Shown here: positions 55,316 through 64,000 of the stretch, in pieces
Position numbering within the stretch: the stretch's first letter is position 1
Layout of the letters: each line of letters starts with the position of its first letter
Source of the DNA: Pseudomonas hormoni
Lineage (GTDB): Bacteria; Pseudomonadota; Gammaproteobacteria; Pseudomonadales; Pseudomonadaceae
Assembly: GCF_018502625.1 (NCBI RefSeq)
Contig: NZ_CP075566.1
Location: 2,609,001-2,673,000, forward strand
Direction: 5' to 3'
DNA length: 64,000 nt
The notes under the pieces: generated by a model
Told to the model about the DNA's origin: nothing
Databases searched by the model: none
Seen by the model: the letters and a program-made list of their open reading frames with translations, nothing else
Translations under genes and position numbers: made by a program

Positions 55316-55895
55316 TCGGGTTTTCCAGCGGGTTATCGAACAATCGATACCAGAACAACGCAATCTCGGCGGTGTTGGGGTCAATGCCGCGATAGCGCAG
55401 ATGATCGATTCCGCCAATCACATACCCGCAACGTTCATAGAGCCGGCAGGCCCCCAGGTTATTGTTCTGGGTTTCAAGCATGATGCCCGGCAGTTTCTTC
55501 TTGCGACTCCAGAACTGCGCCACATCCAGCAGCGCCTTGGCCACGCCATGTCGCCGTGCCGGCGCATGCACCGCCAGCTCATCGATGTGGGCAAAACCGT
55601 TCCAGTTGGTGCTGACCACCAGGTGACCCACCGGCTCATCGTCGAGATAAGCCATGAAAATCGCACTGTCGGCGGCATCGCGGAAACTGCTGAATTCCTC
55701 GGGATCAATGCCATAGCACTTACGGTAGGGGGTGATCGGCGTCACTGGCCACTGGTCCACCGGTTTGCCGATTTCGGCTGCGCCATAGGCCGCGACTTCA
55801 AAACTGAAATCACTGCCCCAGATATAAGCGGCGAAACCATCGTCGGCAACGCGCACCGACAGCCCTGGGTATTTCGGATTCATGACCGGTTGCAT
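55281..55895 (-). CDS. GNAT-family N-acetyltransferase
   Basis: The 204-residue protein has the acetyl-CoA-binding motif (HIDELAVHAPARRHGVAKAL, with RRHGVA as the Q/RxxGxG/A loop) and the late ETQNNNLGACRLYERCGYVI motif. It begins 14 bases after ldcA, so co-transcription is likely. It might acetylate an amine linked to polyamine or lysine metabolism, which would suit the neighbour, but this is inference. ATG 55895 was chosen; ATG 55883 is possible. Confidence 0.85.
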   Translation of the reverse strand: MQPVMNPKYPGLSVRVADDGFAAYIWGSDFSFEVAAYGAAEIGKPVDQWPVTPITPYRKCYGIDPEEFSSFRDAADSAIFMAYLDDEPVGHLVVSTNWNGFAHIDELAVHAPARRHGVAKALLDVAQFWSRKKKLPGIMLETQNNNLGACRLYERCGYVIGGIDHLRYRGIDPNTAEIALFWYRLFDNPLENPISSPTSPRLVP

Positions 55896-55909
55896 ACTGG
55901 GAAAGGTCC

Positions 55910-58165
55910 TCACTCCTTGATGCAATCGACGGTGTAATGCCGCCCATTGCCCTCGTCTTCGTGTTGCAAGCCGTGCACATCGGCGACAAACCCCGGAAAA
56001 CTGCTGTCGAACGTGCGGGCAAACGCCAGGTAATCGATGATCGAGCGGGTCGACTCGGTGAAGCGTTCGCCGGGCATGATCAACGGGATCCCCGGCGGGT
56101 ACGGTACCAGCATGACGGCGGCGATGCGGCCGTCCAGCGCATCGATCGACACTGCCTCCACCTCGCCACGCACCAGTTGATCATAGGCGTCGGCCGGCTT
56201 CATGGCGATTTCCGGCAGCACCGTGTACATACGCTTGAGATGTTTGGCCGTGGCATTGCTGCGGTAACAGGCGTGCAGTTGATCGCACAGATCGCGCAAC
56301 CCCATGCCCTTGTAACGCGCGCCGTCCTGCTGCGCCACGCACGGCAGGCACGTCGCCAGGCTGACGTTGCCGTCATAGCTGCGCTTGAACTCCAGCAACT
56401 CGGTCAGCAGCGTGCTCCATTTGCCCTTGGTGATACCCATGGAAAACAGTACCAGGAATGAATACAAACCAGTCTTCTCGACCACCAGTCCGCGCTCCCA
56501 GAGAAACTTGCTGACCACCGCCGCCGGAATCCCCCGTTCGCTCAACGCGCCGCCTGCGGTGAGGCCCGGCATCACCAGCGTGACTTTGATCGGATCGAGC
56601 AGCACATAGTCGTCGGTCACGCCGCCAAAGCCGTGCCAGTCGGCGTCGGGTTGCAGCAGCCAGTCTCCGGTGACGACGCGCTCGATGCCTTCCACCGACG
56701 GCGGCTGCCAGATGGAAAACCACCAGTCATCGGCAGCAATGTGCTGTCGCAGGTTCGCCAGCGCCCGGCGAAAACTCAAGGCCTCGTCGAACATTTCCTG
56801 TAACAAGGAACGACCGGCCGGGCCTTCCATCATGGCCGAAGCCACATCCAGCGAGGCAATGATGCTGTATTGCGGCGACGTGGAGATGTGCATCATGAAC
56901 GCTTCGTTGAAACGGTCGCGGTCCAGTTGCCGGGCGCCGCCATCCTGAACGTGAATCATCGAGGCCTGACTGAATGCCGCCAATAGTTTGTGCGTGGAAT
57001 GGGTGGTGAACACCAGCGGGCTGTCTTCGCTGCGGGAAGTGCCCATGCCGTAACGCCCGGCAAAAAACTCGTGAAACGCCGCATAGGCATACCAGGCCTC
57101 ATCGAAATGCAGCACTTCGACGCTGTTGCCCAGGCTTTGCTTGATCAGTTCGGCGTTGTAGCAGAGGCCGTCATAGGTGGAATTGGTCACCACCGCCAGT
57201 TTGACTTTGGGTGCGCGGCCCTTGGTCAGCGGGCTGGCATCGATCTTGGCCTGGATCGACTCGCGGCTGAATTCGCTCAGCGGAATCGGGCCGATGATCC
57301 CCAGTTCGTTACGTTCCGGGCACAAGTACAACGGAATGGCGCCGGTCATGATGATCGAGTGCAGCACCGACTTGTGGCAATTGCGATCCACCAGCACCAG
57401 GTCATCGCGGGCAACCATGGAATGCCAGACGATCTTGTTGGCGGTAGACGTGCCATTGATCACGAAAAAAGTGTGATCGGCGCCGAAGTTGCGCGCCGCT
57501 CGCGCCTCCGCCTCAGCCAGCGGGCCGGTGTGATCGAGCAACGAACCCAGTTCCGGCACCGACACCGATAAATCCGAACGCAGGGTGTTTTCTCCGAAAA
57601 ACTGGTGAAACGCCTGCCCTACCGGGCTCTTGTGATACGCCACGCCGCCGCCATGGCCGGGCGTGTGCCAGGAATAATTGGAGTCGGCGGTGTGTTGCAC
57701 CAAAGCCTTGAAGAACGGTGGCAGCAGGCCATCCAGGTATTTGCGCGCGGCTCGCGCGACCTGCCGTGCCAGAAACGGCACGGTGTCTTCGAACAAATAG
57801 AGAATGCCACGCAGCTGATTGAGCTCGTCCATGGCATCGGCCGGAGCGTTTTCCAGCGTCACTTGCTCACCCAGGGCGAAGATCGGCAAGTCCGGCGCAC
57901 GCACCCGCGCCAGGCTGATCAGTTCGGCCATGTTCTGCAGCAAATGTGAGTCGGCGCTGGGGTCCTCGGCGGCGATCAACATGCACGAGAGACCGTGATG
58001 GGTCGACGCGACCAGCCGCCCCTCGGTGTAATCCACCGCCGAGACAATGCTGAAGCCTTCCTGCTCCAGCTCACGGGCGATGCCACGCACGCGATCACCG
58101 GCGACGGTGTCGGCCTTGATGTCGCGATGGACGATCAGGACCGGGAATTTCAAATCTTTGTACAT
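55910..58165 (-). CDS. ldcA: Lysine decarboxylase (Orn/Lys/Arg decarboxylase family)
   Basis: The 751-residue PLP enzyme has a N-terminal wing domain (1-130), the major domain with NGTSTANKIVWHSM, HFDEAWYAYAAF and PLP-binding Lys393 in TTHSTHKLLAAFSQAS, and a C-terminal domain with YPPGIPLIMPGE. It matches P. aeruginosa LdcA (PA1818) in length and sequence as I recall it, which decarboxylates lysine to cadaverine. A related arginine or ornithine activity cannot be excluded from sequence alone. It probably forms a unit with the GNAT gene. Confidence 0.9.
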   Translation of the reverse strand: MYKDLKFPVLIVHRDIKADTVAGDRVRGIARELEQEGFSIVSAVDYTEGRLVASTHHGLSCMLIAAEDPSADSHLLQNMAELISLARVRAPDLPIFALGEQVTLENAPADAMDELNQLRGILYLFEDTVPFLARQVARAARKYLDGLLPPFFKALVQHTADSNYSWHTPGHGGGVAYHKSPVGQAFHQFFGENTLRSDLSVSVPELGSLLDHTGPLAEAEARAARNFGADHTFFVINGTSTANKIVWHSMVARDDLVLVDRNCHKSVLHSIIMTGAIPLYLCPERNELGIIGPIPLSEFSRESIQAKIDASPLTKGRAPKVKLAVVTNSTYDGLCYNAELIKQSLGNSVEVLHFDEAWYAYAAFHEFFAGRYGMGTSRSEDSPLVFTTHSTHKLLAAFSQASMIHVQDGGARQLDRDRFNEAFMMHISTSPQYSIIASLDVASAMMEGPAGRSLLQEMFDEALSFRRALANLRQHIAADDWWFSIWQPPSVEGIERVVTGDWLLQPDADWHGFGGVTDDYVLLDPIKVTLVMPGLTAGGALSERGIPAAVVSKFLWERGLVVEKTGLYSFLVLFSMGITKGKWSTLLTELLEFKRSYDGNVSLATCLPCVAQQDGARYKGMGLRDLCDQLHACYRSNATAKHLKRMYTVLPEIAMKPADAYDQLVRGEVEAVSIDALDGRIAAVMLVPYPPGIPLIMPGERFTESTRSIIDYLAFARTFDSSFPGFVADVHGLQHEDEGNGRHYTVDCIKE

Positions 58166-58310
58166 GGGGCTCAGTGTCCTGAGGCGGCAGGCCTTGGCCT
58201 GCCAATAACCTCAGGGTAGAGGGTTGGAGCGCATGTGGCGAGTGTAATGCCCGGAAGCGGGCCGGTGGGTGCACCATGGTGAAGCGCGAAAACCTGGAGC
58301 CACGACAATC

Positions 58311-58449
58311 TTTTGTGGCGAGGGAGCTTGCTCCCGCTGGGGCGCGAAGCAGCCCTCTGCATTTCTTCAGACACACTGTATTGCCGGGATCACGACTGCT
58401 TCGCCCGAGCGCGGACCGGCCGGCGGGAGCAAGCTCCCTCGCCACAAAA
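58311..58449. repeat. Inverted repeat pair (TGTGGCGAGGGAGCTTGCTC family)
   Basis: The arms TTTGTGGCGAGGGAGCTTGC and its complement (ending 58448) bracket a GC-rich core that is larger and more diverged than in the other copies. It lies between ldcA and dnaQ, both on the minus strand. Confidence 0.85.
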
Positions 58450-58472
58450 GCCCTTTCAACTCATCGACGGTT

Positions 58473-59231
58473 TCAGGCCTGAGCTTCAGCCTCGGCGAGT
58501 TGCACCCACAGGGCCGGGGCTCCCGCAGATTTGGCGATGGCTTCCATCCGCGCAACGTGCCGGGCCAGATCGTCTTCGCTGGCGCGAATGATCCGCGTCG
58601 GCTGACGGTCGGCCGGCAAGCGGCGGATTTCGGTGGCGGAGTTGTCCGCGCCTTCGCCGGAGCCATTGCCATCGGACGCGTTGCCGGCCAGCGACAGGCT
58701 GGTCTGGCCGCCGGTCATGGTCAGGTAAACGTCGGCGAGAATCTCGGAGTCGAGCAAGGCGCCGTGAAGTTCACGGCCGGAGTTGTCGACGCCATAACGT
58801 TTACACAAGGCGTCGAGGCTATTGCGCTGCCCAGGGTGACGTTCCCGGGCCATCATCAGGGTGTCGAGGATCGAGCAGTGTTGCGTGATGTCCGCACGAT
58901 CGTGCTGACCCATCAGGGCGAATTCGTTGTTGATGAACCCAACGTCGAACGCCGCGTTATGGATGATCAGCTGCGCGCCCTTGATGAATTCGAAAAACTC
59001 ATCGGCCACTTCAGTGAAGCGTGGCTTGCCCACGAGGAACTCGTTGGTAATGCCGTGGACGCCGATGGCGCCTTCGTCACTTTCGCGGTCCGGTTGCAGG
59101 TAAACGTGGAAATGCCGGCCCGTCAGGCGCCGACCGATCAACTCGACACAACCGATTTCGATAATCCGGTGGCCGTCTGTCACCGGCATGCCGGTGGTTT
59201 CGGTATCGAGTACAACGGATCTGGTGGCCAT
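58473..59231 (-). CDS. dnaQ: DNA polymerase III epsilon subunit (proofreading exonuclease)
   Basis: The 252-residue 3'-5' exonuclease has the three Exo motifs: DTETTG (Asp9, Glu11), HNAAFDVGF (Asp96) and HGALLDSE (His156, Asp161). It then has a C-terminal segment that binds the alpha subunit. It proofreads in the polymerase III core. It follows rnhA on the same strand, with a repeat between, as I recall from other Pseudomonas. Confidence 0.96.
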   Translation of the reverse strand: MATRSVVLDTETTGMPVTDGHRIIEIGCVELIGRRLTGRHFHVYLQPDRESDEGAIGVHGITNEFLVGKPRFTEVADEFFEFIKGAQLIIHNAAFDVGFINNEFALMGQHDRADITQHCSILDTLMMARERHPGQRNSLDALCKRYGVDNSGRELHGALLDSEILADVYLTMTGGQTSLSLAGNASDGNGSGEGADNSATEIRRLPADRQPTRIIRASEDDLARHVARMEAIAKSAGAPALWVQLAEAEAQA

Positions 59232-59318
59232 CAGTGCTCAGCTCTCAACGGGTCAATCGTGCAAAAGCGGCGATGTTAACACGCTCGCCGGAGTCTTTCA
59301 GATAGACCGTATTGCCCC

Positions 59319-59420
59319 AATCGCCGGCAAGCCGGTCTCGCTCCCACACTAGATCTTCAGTGAACACAAAATCTGTGATCGACAACGATCAAATGTGGGA
59401 GCGAGCCTGCTCGCGATGGC
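59319..59420. repeat. REP pair with unequal arms between rnhA and dnaQ
   Basis: The left arm contains AATCGCCGGCAAGCCGGTCT and CGCTCCCACA; the right arm is TGTGGGAGCGAGCCTGCTCG. They pair over the GCTCCCACA/TGTGGGAGC outer part but not fully inside, so the arms have diverged. Confidence 0.75.
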
Positions 59421-59449
59421 CGTGACGCGGTACATCCGTAGAGTGGAAA

Positions 59450-59902
59450 TCAAGCCTGCTTGTACCCGCGCACTTCATCAACGCCACGGTTAGCCAGCTG
59501 GTCAGCCCGTTCGTTGCCGTGATGCCCGATGTGCCCGCGTACCCATTTCCAGGTAACGTTGTGACGGTTGACCTGCTCATCCAGCAACTTCCACAGGTCA
59601 GCGTTCTTCACCGGTTCTTTCGCCGCCGTTTTCCAGCCGCGCTTCTTCCAGTTGTCCATCCACTCGTTGATGCCTTTCATCACGTACTGGGAGTCGGTCA
59701 CCAGCAGCACGTCGCAGGAACGCTTGAGTTCTTCCAGCCCGCGGATCGCGCCCATCAGCTCCATGCGGTTGTTGGTGGTATTGGCTTCGCCGCCCCAGAG
59801 TTCTTTTTCAACGCCCTTGCACACCAGCAATGCGCCCCAGCCGCCTGGGCCAGGGTTGCCTTTGCAGGCGCCGTCGGTGAAGAGTTCTACGCTATCGCTC
59901 AT
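59450..59902 (-). CDS. rnhA: Ribonuclease HI
   Basis: The 150-residue enzyme degrades the RNA of RNA:DNA hybrids. It has the active site Asp10 ([12 protein letters not shown]), Glu48 (NRMELM), Asp70 (LVTDSQYV) and Asp134 (ERADQLA), and the His124 loop GHIGHHGN. Length matches E. coli RNase HI. It lies between the methyltransferase gene upstream and dnaQ downstream. Confidence 0.97.
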   Translation of the reverse strand: MSDSVELFTDGACKGNPGPGGWGALLVCKGVEKELWGGEANTTNNRMELMGAIRGLEELKRSCDVLLVTDSQYVMKGINEWMDNWKKRGWKTAAKEPVKNADLWKLLDEQVNRHNVTWKWVRGHIGHHGNERADQLANRGVDEVRGYKQA

Positions 59903-59993
59903 GCCAATCTATCCAGAAAATGCGGTGGCTCGCCGATCAGCGATCGACGATGCCCGAGGCCGGGACAAATCCGGCCGGGAATAAAAACAGGTA

Positions 59994-60752
59994 TTACGGT
60001 TCGATATTGCGTCGGTTGACCTTGGCCATCGGCAAGGGAATCAGCTTGCCCATCGGTTCGCGACGCTCCTGACGAAGCGGACGCAGACCCACCACTATCT
60101 TGCGCGCGACCAATAAATAGAAGCCGCCGCCAGACAATTGCCAATCACCGGCCTTGCGCTCCCAGCCGGCCAGACGGGCTTGCCAGGCAGGGGACGCAAG
60201 CGGCGGACGATAGCACCCGAAGCGGCGTTTCTCCAGCGCGAAGCCCAGCAGGTTCAACCAGTCGCCGACCCGTGACGGCGAAATGCAGCGGGCCTTGCGC
60301 AAGGCGTCATGGGCAAACACGTGGCGCAAACCCCACGTGCTCCAGGGGTTGATTCCGACAATCAGCAGATGCCCGCCGGGGCGGACGCTACTCGCCGCTT
60401 CACGCAGCAAACCGTGGGGCGAGAGGCAGAAATCCAGACCATGCTGCAGCACCACTACATCGGCGGCATGCTCGCTCAACGGCCAGGCTTGTTCTTCACA
60501 GACGATTTCGACACCCGGCAACGGCGCACCGAGCCGCACATTGCGCTGGACCTGCGGTGCCGACGGTGGGGTCTCGGCCGAAGGACCGTAATGCACCAGA
60601 TAGCCACCGAAGAAGCGCCCCAACTCGTCTTCGAGCATGCGGCGTTCTTCATCCAGCAGAAATTGCCCGAGGGGGCCGGACAGCCATTCACGGGCCGCGC
60701 TGATCAAGGCCAGCCAGTCAGGATCAGCCTGAGCGAACGCTTTATCGGTCAT
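59994..60752 (-). CDS. SAM-dependent methyltransferase-like protein
   Basis: The 252-residue protein has a motif typical of methyltransferases ([21 protein letters not shown], then [17 protein letters not shown]) while the nucleotide-binding motif I is weak. It is the upstream neighbour of rnhA, as I recall from other Pseudomonas (PA1814-like). ATG 60752 has GGAG upstream; a TTG four codons earlier is possible. The substrate is unknown. It is divergent from gloB with 65 bases between. Confidence 0.83.
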   Translation of the reverse strand: MTDKAFAQADPDWLALISAAREWLSGPLGQFLLDEERRMLEDELGRFFGGYLVHYGPSAETPPSAPQVQRNVRLGAPLPGVEIVCEEQAWPLSEHAADVVVLQHGLDFCLSPHGLLREAASSVRPGGHLLIVGINPWSTWGLRHVFAHDALRKARCISPSRVGDWLNLLGFALEKRRFGCYRPPLASPAWQARLAGWERKAGDWQLSGGGFYLLVARKIVVGLRPLRQERREPMGKLIPLPMAKVNRRNIEP

Positions 60753-60817
60753 TGCATTCTCCAACGCGCCAGGAAGTTCTAAGATGCACCATTGTTTTCC
60801 GCTTGGCGAATCCGACG

Positions 60818-61585
60818 ATGATACAGATCACAGCCCTGCCCGCCTTCACCGACAACTACATCTGGTTGTTACAAGACCCCGACACCCGGCGCTGTGCCGT
60901 GGTCGATCCGGGCGATGCCGCGCCGGTGCAGGCCTGGCTTGCGGCCAATCCGGGCTGGGTGCTGAGTGACATTCTGATCACTCACCATCATCACGACCAT
61001 GTCGGCGGCGTCGAGCAGCTGAAAAAAGCGACAGACGCGAAGGTCTATGGCCCGGCCAGCGAAACCATCCCGGCGCGGGACGTCGCGCTCAAGGACAACG
61101 ATCGCATCAACGTGCTGGGTTGGGACTTCGATGTGATCGCCGTTCCCGGCCATACCCTGGGGCACATCGCCTTCTACCATGAGGGATCGTTGTTTTGCGG
61201 TGACACCCTATTCGCCGCCGGTTGCGGGCGCCTGTTCGAAGGCACGCCCGAGCAAATGCATACGTCGCTGACGCGCCTCGCTTCGTATCCCGAGGATACG
61301 CGGGTGTATTGCACCCATGAATACACCTTGAGCAATCTGCGCTTTGCGGCAGCGGTCGAGCCCGGCAACCCGCACACCGCCGAACGCCTTGCCAAAGTCA
61401 CCGAACAACGGGAAGCCGGAATCATCACGCTGCCCTCTACGCTGGGCCTTGAAAAGCTGACAAACCCGTTTTTGCGCACTCGCGAAACATCCGTTAAAGA
61501 AAAAGTGGACGAACGGAATCGAACCGATATCCGGGCTCCCAGTGCGGTTTTTGCTGCCCTGCGCGCTTGGAAAGATACGTTCTAA
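60818..61585 (+). CDS. gloB: Hydroxyacylglutathione hydrolase (glyoxalase II)
   Basis: The 255-residue metallo-beta-lactamase-fold enzyme hydrolyses S-lactoylglutathione to lactate and glutathione, the second step of methylglyoxal detoxification. It has the metal motif THHHHDH (His56 onward), [28 protein letters not shown] and the glutathione-binding C-terminal segment. ATG 60818 is the start before [10 protein letters not shown]; the longer frame from 60752 overlaps the divergent gene. Confidence 0.94.
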   Translation: MIQITALPAFTDNYIWLLQDPDTRRCAVVDPGDAAPVQAWLAANPGWVLSDILITHHHHDHVGGVEQLKKATDAKVYGPASETIPARDVALKDNDRINVLGWDFDVIAVPGHTLGHIAFYHEGSLFCGDTLFAAGCGRLFEGTPEQMHTSLTRLASYPEDTRVYCTHEYTLSNLRFAAAVEPGNPHTAERLAKVTEQREAGIITLPSTLGLEKLTNPFLRTRETSVKEKVDERNRTDIRAPSAVFAALRAWKDTF

Positions 61586-61684
61586 ACAGCGTTGTCGTTG
61601 GTGCGAAAAATCTGAATGGTTGACCGCAGGGGGTGCGCTTTCTAGAATCGCCCGACATTTTTGCCCGGAACTTACTTCCAGCCA

Positions 61685-63127
61685 ATGTCGTCATCTATTC
61701 GTAAAGCCATCAATTCAGACGCATTGACCCGCTTGGCTCAAGCCATAGCGGTGGCTGTGTCCGCCACATTGGCGGGCTGTTCCAGCCATGTGCCGCAGAC
61801 CGAAGCGGCCCACACTCCCAATATCGCCGCTCGAGCCAAACAGAAGCCTATCTGGCTCAGCGAAAAGCCGACCCCGCAAATTCCACAGGACGTCTGGGAG
61901 CGCATGCGCCAGGGCTTCCAGTTGCAGGAAGGCCTGGGCGTCAACCCACGCATCGAGCAACAGCGCCTGTGGTTCGCCAGCAACCCGTCTTTCCTCGAAA
62001 ACGCCGGCGAACGCGGCAGCCTCTACATTCACTACATCGTCGAACGCCTTGAAGAACGCAACATGCCGCTGGAACTGGCGCTGCTGCCAGTGATTGAAAG
62101 CGCCTACAACCCGATGGCCTATTCCCGGGCCGATGCGGTTGGCTTGTGGCAATTCATTCCTTCCACCGGGCGTTATTTCAATCTGCGTCAGACCCGTTTC
62201 TATGATGGCCGTCGCGACATCACCGCCTCGACCACCGCCGCAATGGATTACCTGACCCGCCTGCACGACATGTTCAACGGCGATTGGCTGCTGGCCCTGG
62301 CAGCCTACAACGCCGGTGAAGGCACGGTCAGCCGGGCCATCGAGCGCAACGAAAGGCTCGGCCTGCCAACCGATTACTGGAACCTGCCACTGCCGGCCGA
62401 AACCCAGGCCTATGTGCCGAAGCTGCTGGCCTTGTCGCAAGTGGTGCTGGCGCCGGAAGCCTACGGCGTAAACCTGAATCCGATCGCCAACGAACCGTAC
62501 TTCCAGGTCGTCGAAATCAACCAGCGCATGGACCTGTCCAAGGTGGCCGCGGTGGCCAATATCGACGAAGACGAACTGTTCCAGCTCAACCCGGCCTTCA
62601 AGCAGCGCACTACCATCGACGGGCCCCAGCACTTGCTGGTGCCGACGTCCAAGGCGCAGCTGCTGACCGCCAGCCTGTCGACCATGCGTCCCGAAGAGTT
62701 GATCAGCAAGAAGTCGCTCAAGCCGGTTTTCGAAGGTGCTGATGAATCCGAAATCGCCAGCCTCAAACGCGCCTACCGTGTAAAACGCGGCGACAACCTG
62801 GCCGCCATCGCCAAGGCCAACAAGGTCGACGTCAAGGACCTGCAGCGCTGGAACAAAATGACCGGCAAGAACCTCAAGGTCGGCCAGACGCTGGTGATGC
62901 AGGAAAAGTCCAAAGGCAGCGCCGGACGCGTCAACACCGTCGTGGCGGCCAATACCAAGACGAAGACCAAGACGCCGCAGACCCAATACAAGGTCCAGCA
63001 AGGTGATTCGCTGTACATCGTGGCCAAGCGTTTCAACGTTGAAATGCAGCACCTCAAGCGCTGGAATCCGCGTGTCGGCCAAGCGCTGAAGCCGGGGCAG
63101 ATGCTGACGGTTGCTTCGCCACACTAA
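61685..63127 (+). CDS. mltD: Membrane-bound lytic murein transglycosylase D
   Basis: The 480-residue outer-membrane lipoprotein cuts peptidoglycan glycan strands. It has a lipobox TLAGC (Cys32), a SLT catalytic domain with Glu138 in LLPVIESAYNP and the GLWQFIPSTGR and AYNAGEG motifs, and at least two C-terminal LysM repeats, near residue 364 (YRVKRGDNLAAIAKAN) and near 436 (YKVQQGDSLYIVAKRF). A linker of repeated Lys-Thr separates these. ATG 61685 was chosen over 61661 because it gives a shorter lipoprotein signal. Confidence 0.93.
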   Translation: MSSSIRKAINSDALTRLAQAIAVAVSATLAGCSSHVPQTEAAHTPNIAARAKQKPIWLSEKPTPQIPQDVWERMRQGFQLQEGLGVNPRIEQQRLWFASNPSFLENAGERGSLYIHYIVERLEERNMPLELALLPVIESAYNPMAYSRADAVGLWQFIPSTGRYFNLRQTRFYDGRRDITASTTAAMDYLTRLHDMFNGDWLLALAAYNAGEGTVSRAIERNERLGLPTDYWNLPLPAETQAYVPKLLALSQVVLAPEAYGVNLNPIANEPYFQVVEINQRMDLSKVAAVANIDEDELFQLNPAFKQRTTIDGPQHLLVPTSKAQLLTASLSTMRPEELISKKSLKPVFEGADESEIASLKRAYRVKRGDNLAAIAKANKVDVKDLQRWNKMTGKNLKVGQTLVMQEKSKGSAGRVNTVVAANTKTKTKTPQTQYKVQQGDSLYIVAKRFNVEMQHLKRWNPRVGQALKPGQMLTVASPH

Positions 63128-63131
63128 AAAG

Positions 63132-63158
63132 AGCCCCTGACTTCAGGGGCTTTTTTTT
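63132..63158 (+). terminator. Strong intrinsic terminator of mltD
   Basis: AGCCCCTGA and TCAGGGGCT form a perfect 9-bp stem with a two-base apparent loop (which would open to four), followed by eight T. It begins five bases after the mltD stop. Confidence 0.93.
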
Positions 63159-63178
63159 CCTGCAACCCGGCGGGACAT

Positions 63179-63311
63179 TGTGGCGAGGGAGCTTGCTCCC
63201 GCTGGGTTGCGAAGCAGCCCCAAAACCTGAAACCCGGTGATTTCTGACACGCCCTGTCCGTATGTTTACGACTGCTTCGCAGCCGCGCGAGAGCAAGCTC
63301 CCTCGCCACAA
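63179..63311. repeat. Inverted repeat pair (TGTGGCGAGGGAGCTTGCTC family)
   Basis: The arms TTGTGGCGAGGGAGCTTGCT and its complement (ending 63311) frame a core of about 90 bases. It follows the mltD terminator and precedes the solute-binding protein gene. Confidence 0.85.
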
Positions 63312-63437
63312 GTTCTGCGATCCGTCGGACCTTCACCTCACAATTAACCACGCATTAAATCCCCGTCTTTTTCCTGTCCATACAAGCTGTTACTGTACGG
63401 CCCACAAAGCCCAAGCCGCCTGGATCGGATCTCTGAC

Positions 63438-64000
63438 TTGAAGCGTCCCCTCCTCCTGCTCCTGATCAGCCTGGCCTTGAGCTCCCCCGCAAGCGCGACG
63501 ATCAGCGAAAGCCATGGTTATGCGCAGTTCGGCACGCTCAAGTACCCGGCCAGATTTACCCACTTCGACTGGGTCAACCCGCAAGCGCCCAAGGGCGGTA
63601 CGTTGCGGGTGATGGCGTTTGGCACCTTCGATACGCTCAACCCCTACACATTCAAGGGCTCGAGCCCGGTCTCCACCGCGAACTTCCTGCAATACGGCAT
63701 CAATGAGCTGAACGAACCGCTGATGGTCGGCACTGGCCAATACGCACCGTCCGGCGACGAGCCGACGTCCAGTTATGGCCTGATCGCCCAATCGGTGGAA
63801 TACAGCGAAGACCGCAGTTGGGTGGTGTTCAACCTGCGCCCCGAAGCACGGTTTCACGATGGCACGCCGATTACCGCGTACGACGTCGCGTTCTCTTACC
63901 GGTTGCTGCTCAAGGAAGGCCATCCGCAATACCGCACCAATCTTCAGGAAGTGTTGCGGGTGGACGTGCTCAACCCGCAGCGCATCCGTTTTGTTTTCAA
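63438..64000 (+). CDS. YejA-like oligopeptide ABC-transporter binding protein (3' end outside window)
   Basis: The frame is open to the window end; 187 residues are visible. It begins at TTG 63438 with a signal peptide (LLLLLISLALSSPASA) and shows the family-5 solute-binding features WVNPQAPKGGTLRVMAFGTF, DTLNPYTFKG, YGLIAQSVEYSEDRSWVVFN and FHDGTPITAYDVAFSYRLLL. It resembles YejA-type microcin/peptide binding proteins, located after mltD as in other Pseudomonas. No ATG fits the signal peptide, so a TTG start is likely. Confidence 0.88.
   Translation, partial: MKRPLLLLLISLALSSPASATISESHGYAQFGTLKYPARFTHFDWVNPQAPKGGTLRVMAFGTFDTLNPYTFKGSSPVSTANFLQYGINELNEPLMVGTGQYAPSGDEPTSSYGLIAQSVEYSEDRSWVVFNLRPEARFHDGTPITAYDVAFSYRLLLKEGHPQYRTNLQEVLRVDVLNPQRIRFVF

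Noticed and set aside
58269..59279. Plus-strand frame of 336 residues over the repeat and dnaQ
   Set aside because: Its start lies in repeat DNA and the rest is antisense to dnaQ.
1..64000. CRISPR arrays, tRNA or rRNA genes, integrases
   Set aside because: Repeats in the window are paired inverted elements with irregular spacing, not direct repeats with spacers. No tRNA cloverleaf, rRNA stretch or integrase was recognised by eye; a covariance-model scan was not possible.

Overview
The window is a 64 kb piece of a fluorescent Pseudomonas chromosome, most like the P. fluorescens group. The reasons are the high GC content, a pvdQ pyoverdine acylase, a complete ptxS-kguEKTD 2-ketogluconate locus with its known operator, two blocks whose gene order matches my recollection of P. 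aeruginosa (nadK to pepN; ldcA-dnaQ-rnhA-methyltransferase-gloB-mltD), and many paired inverted REP-type repeats between genes. No rRNA, tRNA, CRISPR array, prophage or insertion sequence was seen. All function calls rest on reading the sequence and on recalled family knowledge; no database search was run.

Layout. 0-4 kb: the end of a very large DUF6543-type protein with an HExxH metalloprotease motif. 4-8.2 kb: an orphan FecR-like anti-sigma factor, pvdQ on the opposite strand, and a small Fur-like DNA-binding protein divergent from pvdQ. 8.2-16 kb: small membrane and lipoproteins, a divergent LysR regulator and aldo/keto reductase pair, a chemoreceptor behind a clear FliA promoter, a DUF411/YqaA pair, an exported alpha/beta hydrolase and a D-2-hydroxyacid dehydrogenase. 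16-19.6 kb: a methyltransferase, then cytochrome b561, a TPR protein, an ECF sigma factor and its anti-sigma factor in a row; the sigma gene appears to start at ATC. 19.7-26.3 kb: an RstA/RstB-like two-component system divergent from an RND efflux pair without an outer-membrane gene (MexMN-like). 26.5-28.7 kb: DUF1345, AraC and LysE-family genes.

28.8-34.2 kb: ptxS and kguEKTD, with two perfect copies of a 14-bp PtxS palindrome. KguE, KguK, KguT and KguD together import 2-ketogluconate and bring it to 6-phosphogluconate. 34.3-42.7 kb: aruH, a second chemoreceptor, an RND/YCF48 export pair, and an AT-richer stand-alone gene for a YdcF-like protein whose N-terminus resembles a secretion signal. 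42.8-50.4 kb: a six-gene minus-strand housekeeping operon (nadK, phosphoesterase, rhomboid protease, yeaC, DUF2797, pepN) with DUF1853 divergent. 50.5-53.9 kb: arsR-arsB, a DUF2855 gene that has lost its 5' end at a repeat fragment, and an FMN reductase. 54-64 kb: a small unknown protein, a LysR regulator, GNAT, ldcA, dnaQ, rnhA, a methyltransferase, gloB, mltD and the start of a YejA-like solute-binding protein.

Most of the window is core genome. The least explained parts are the DUF6543/metalloprotease protein, the YdcF-like candidate effector with an overlapping leader ORF, the Fur-like regulator without a metal domain beside pvdQ, the ATC-start sigma factor, and several places where REP elements have become part of genes or broken them.
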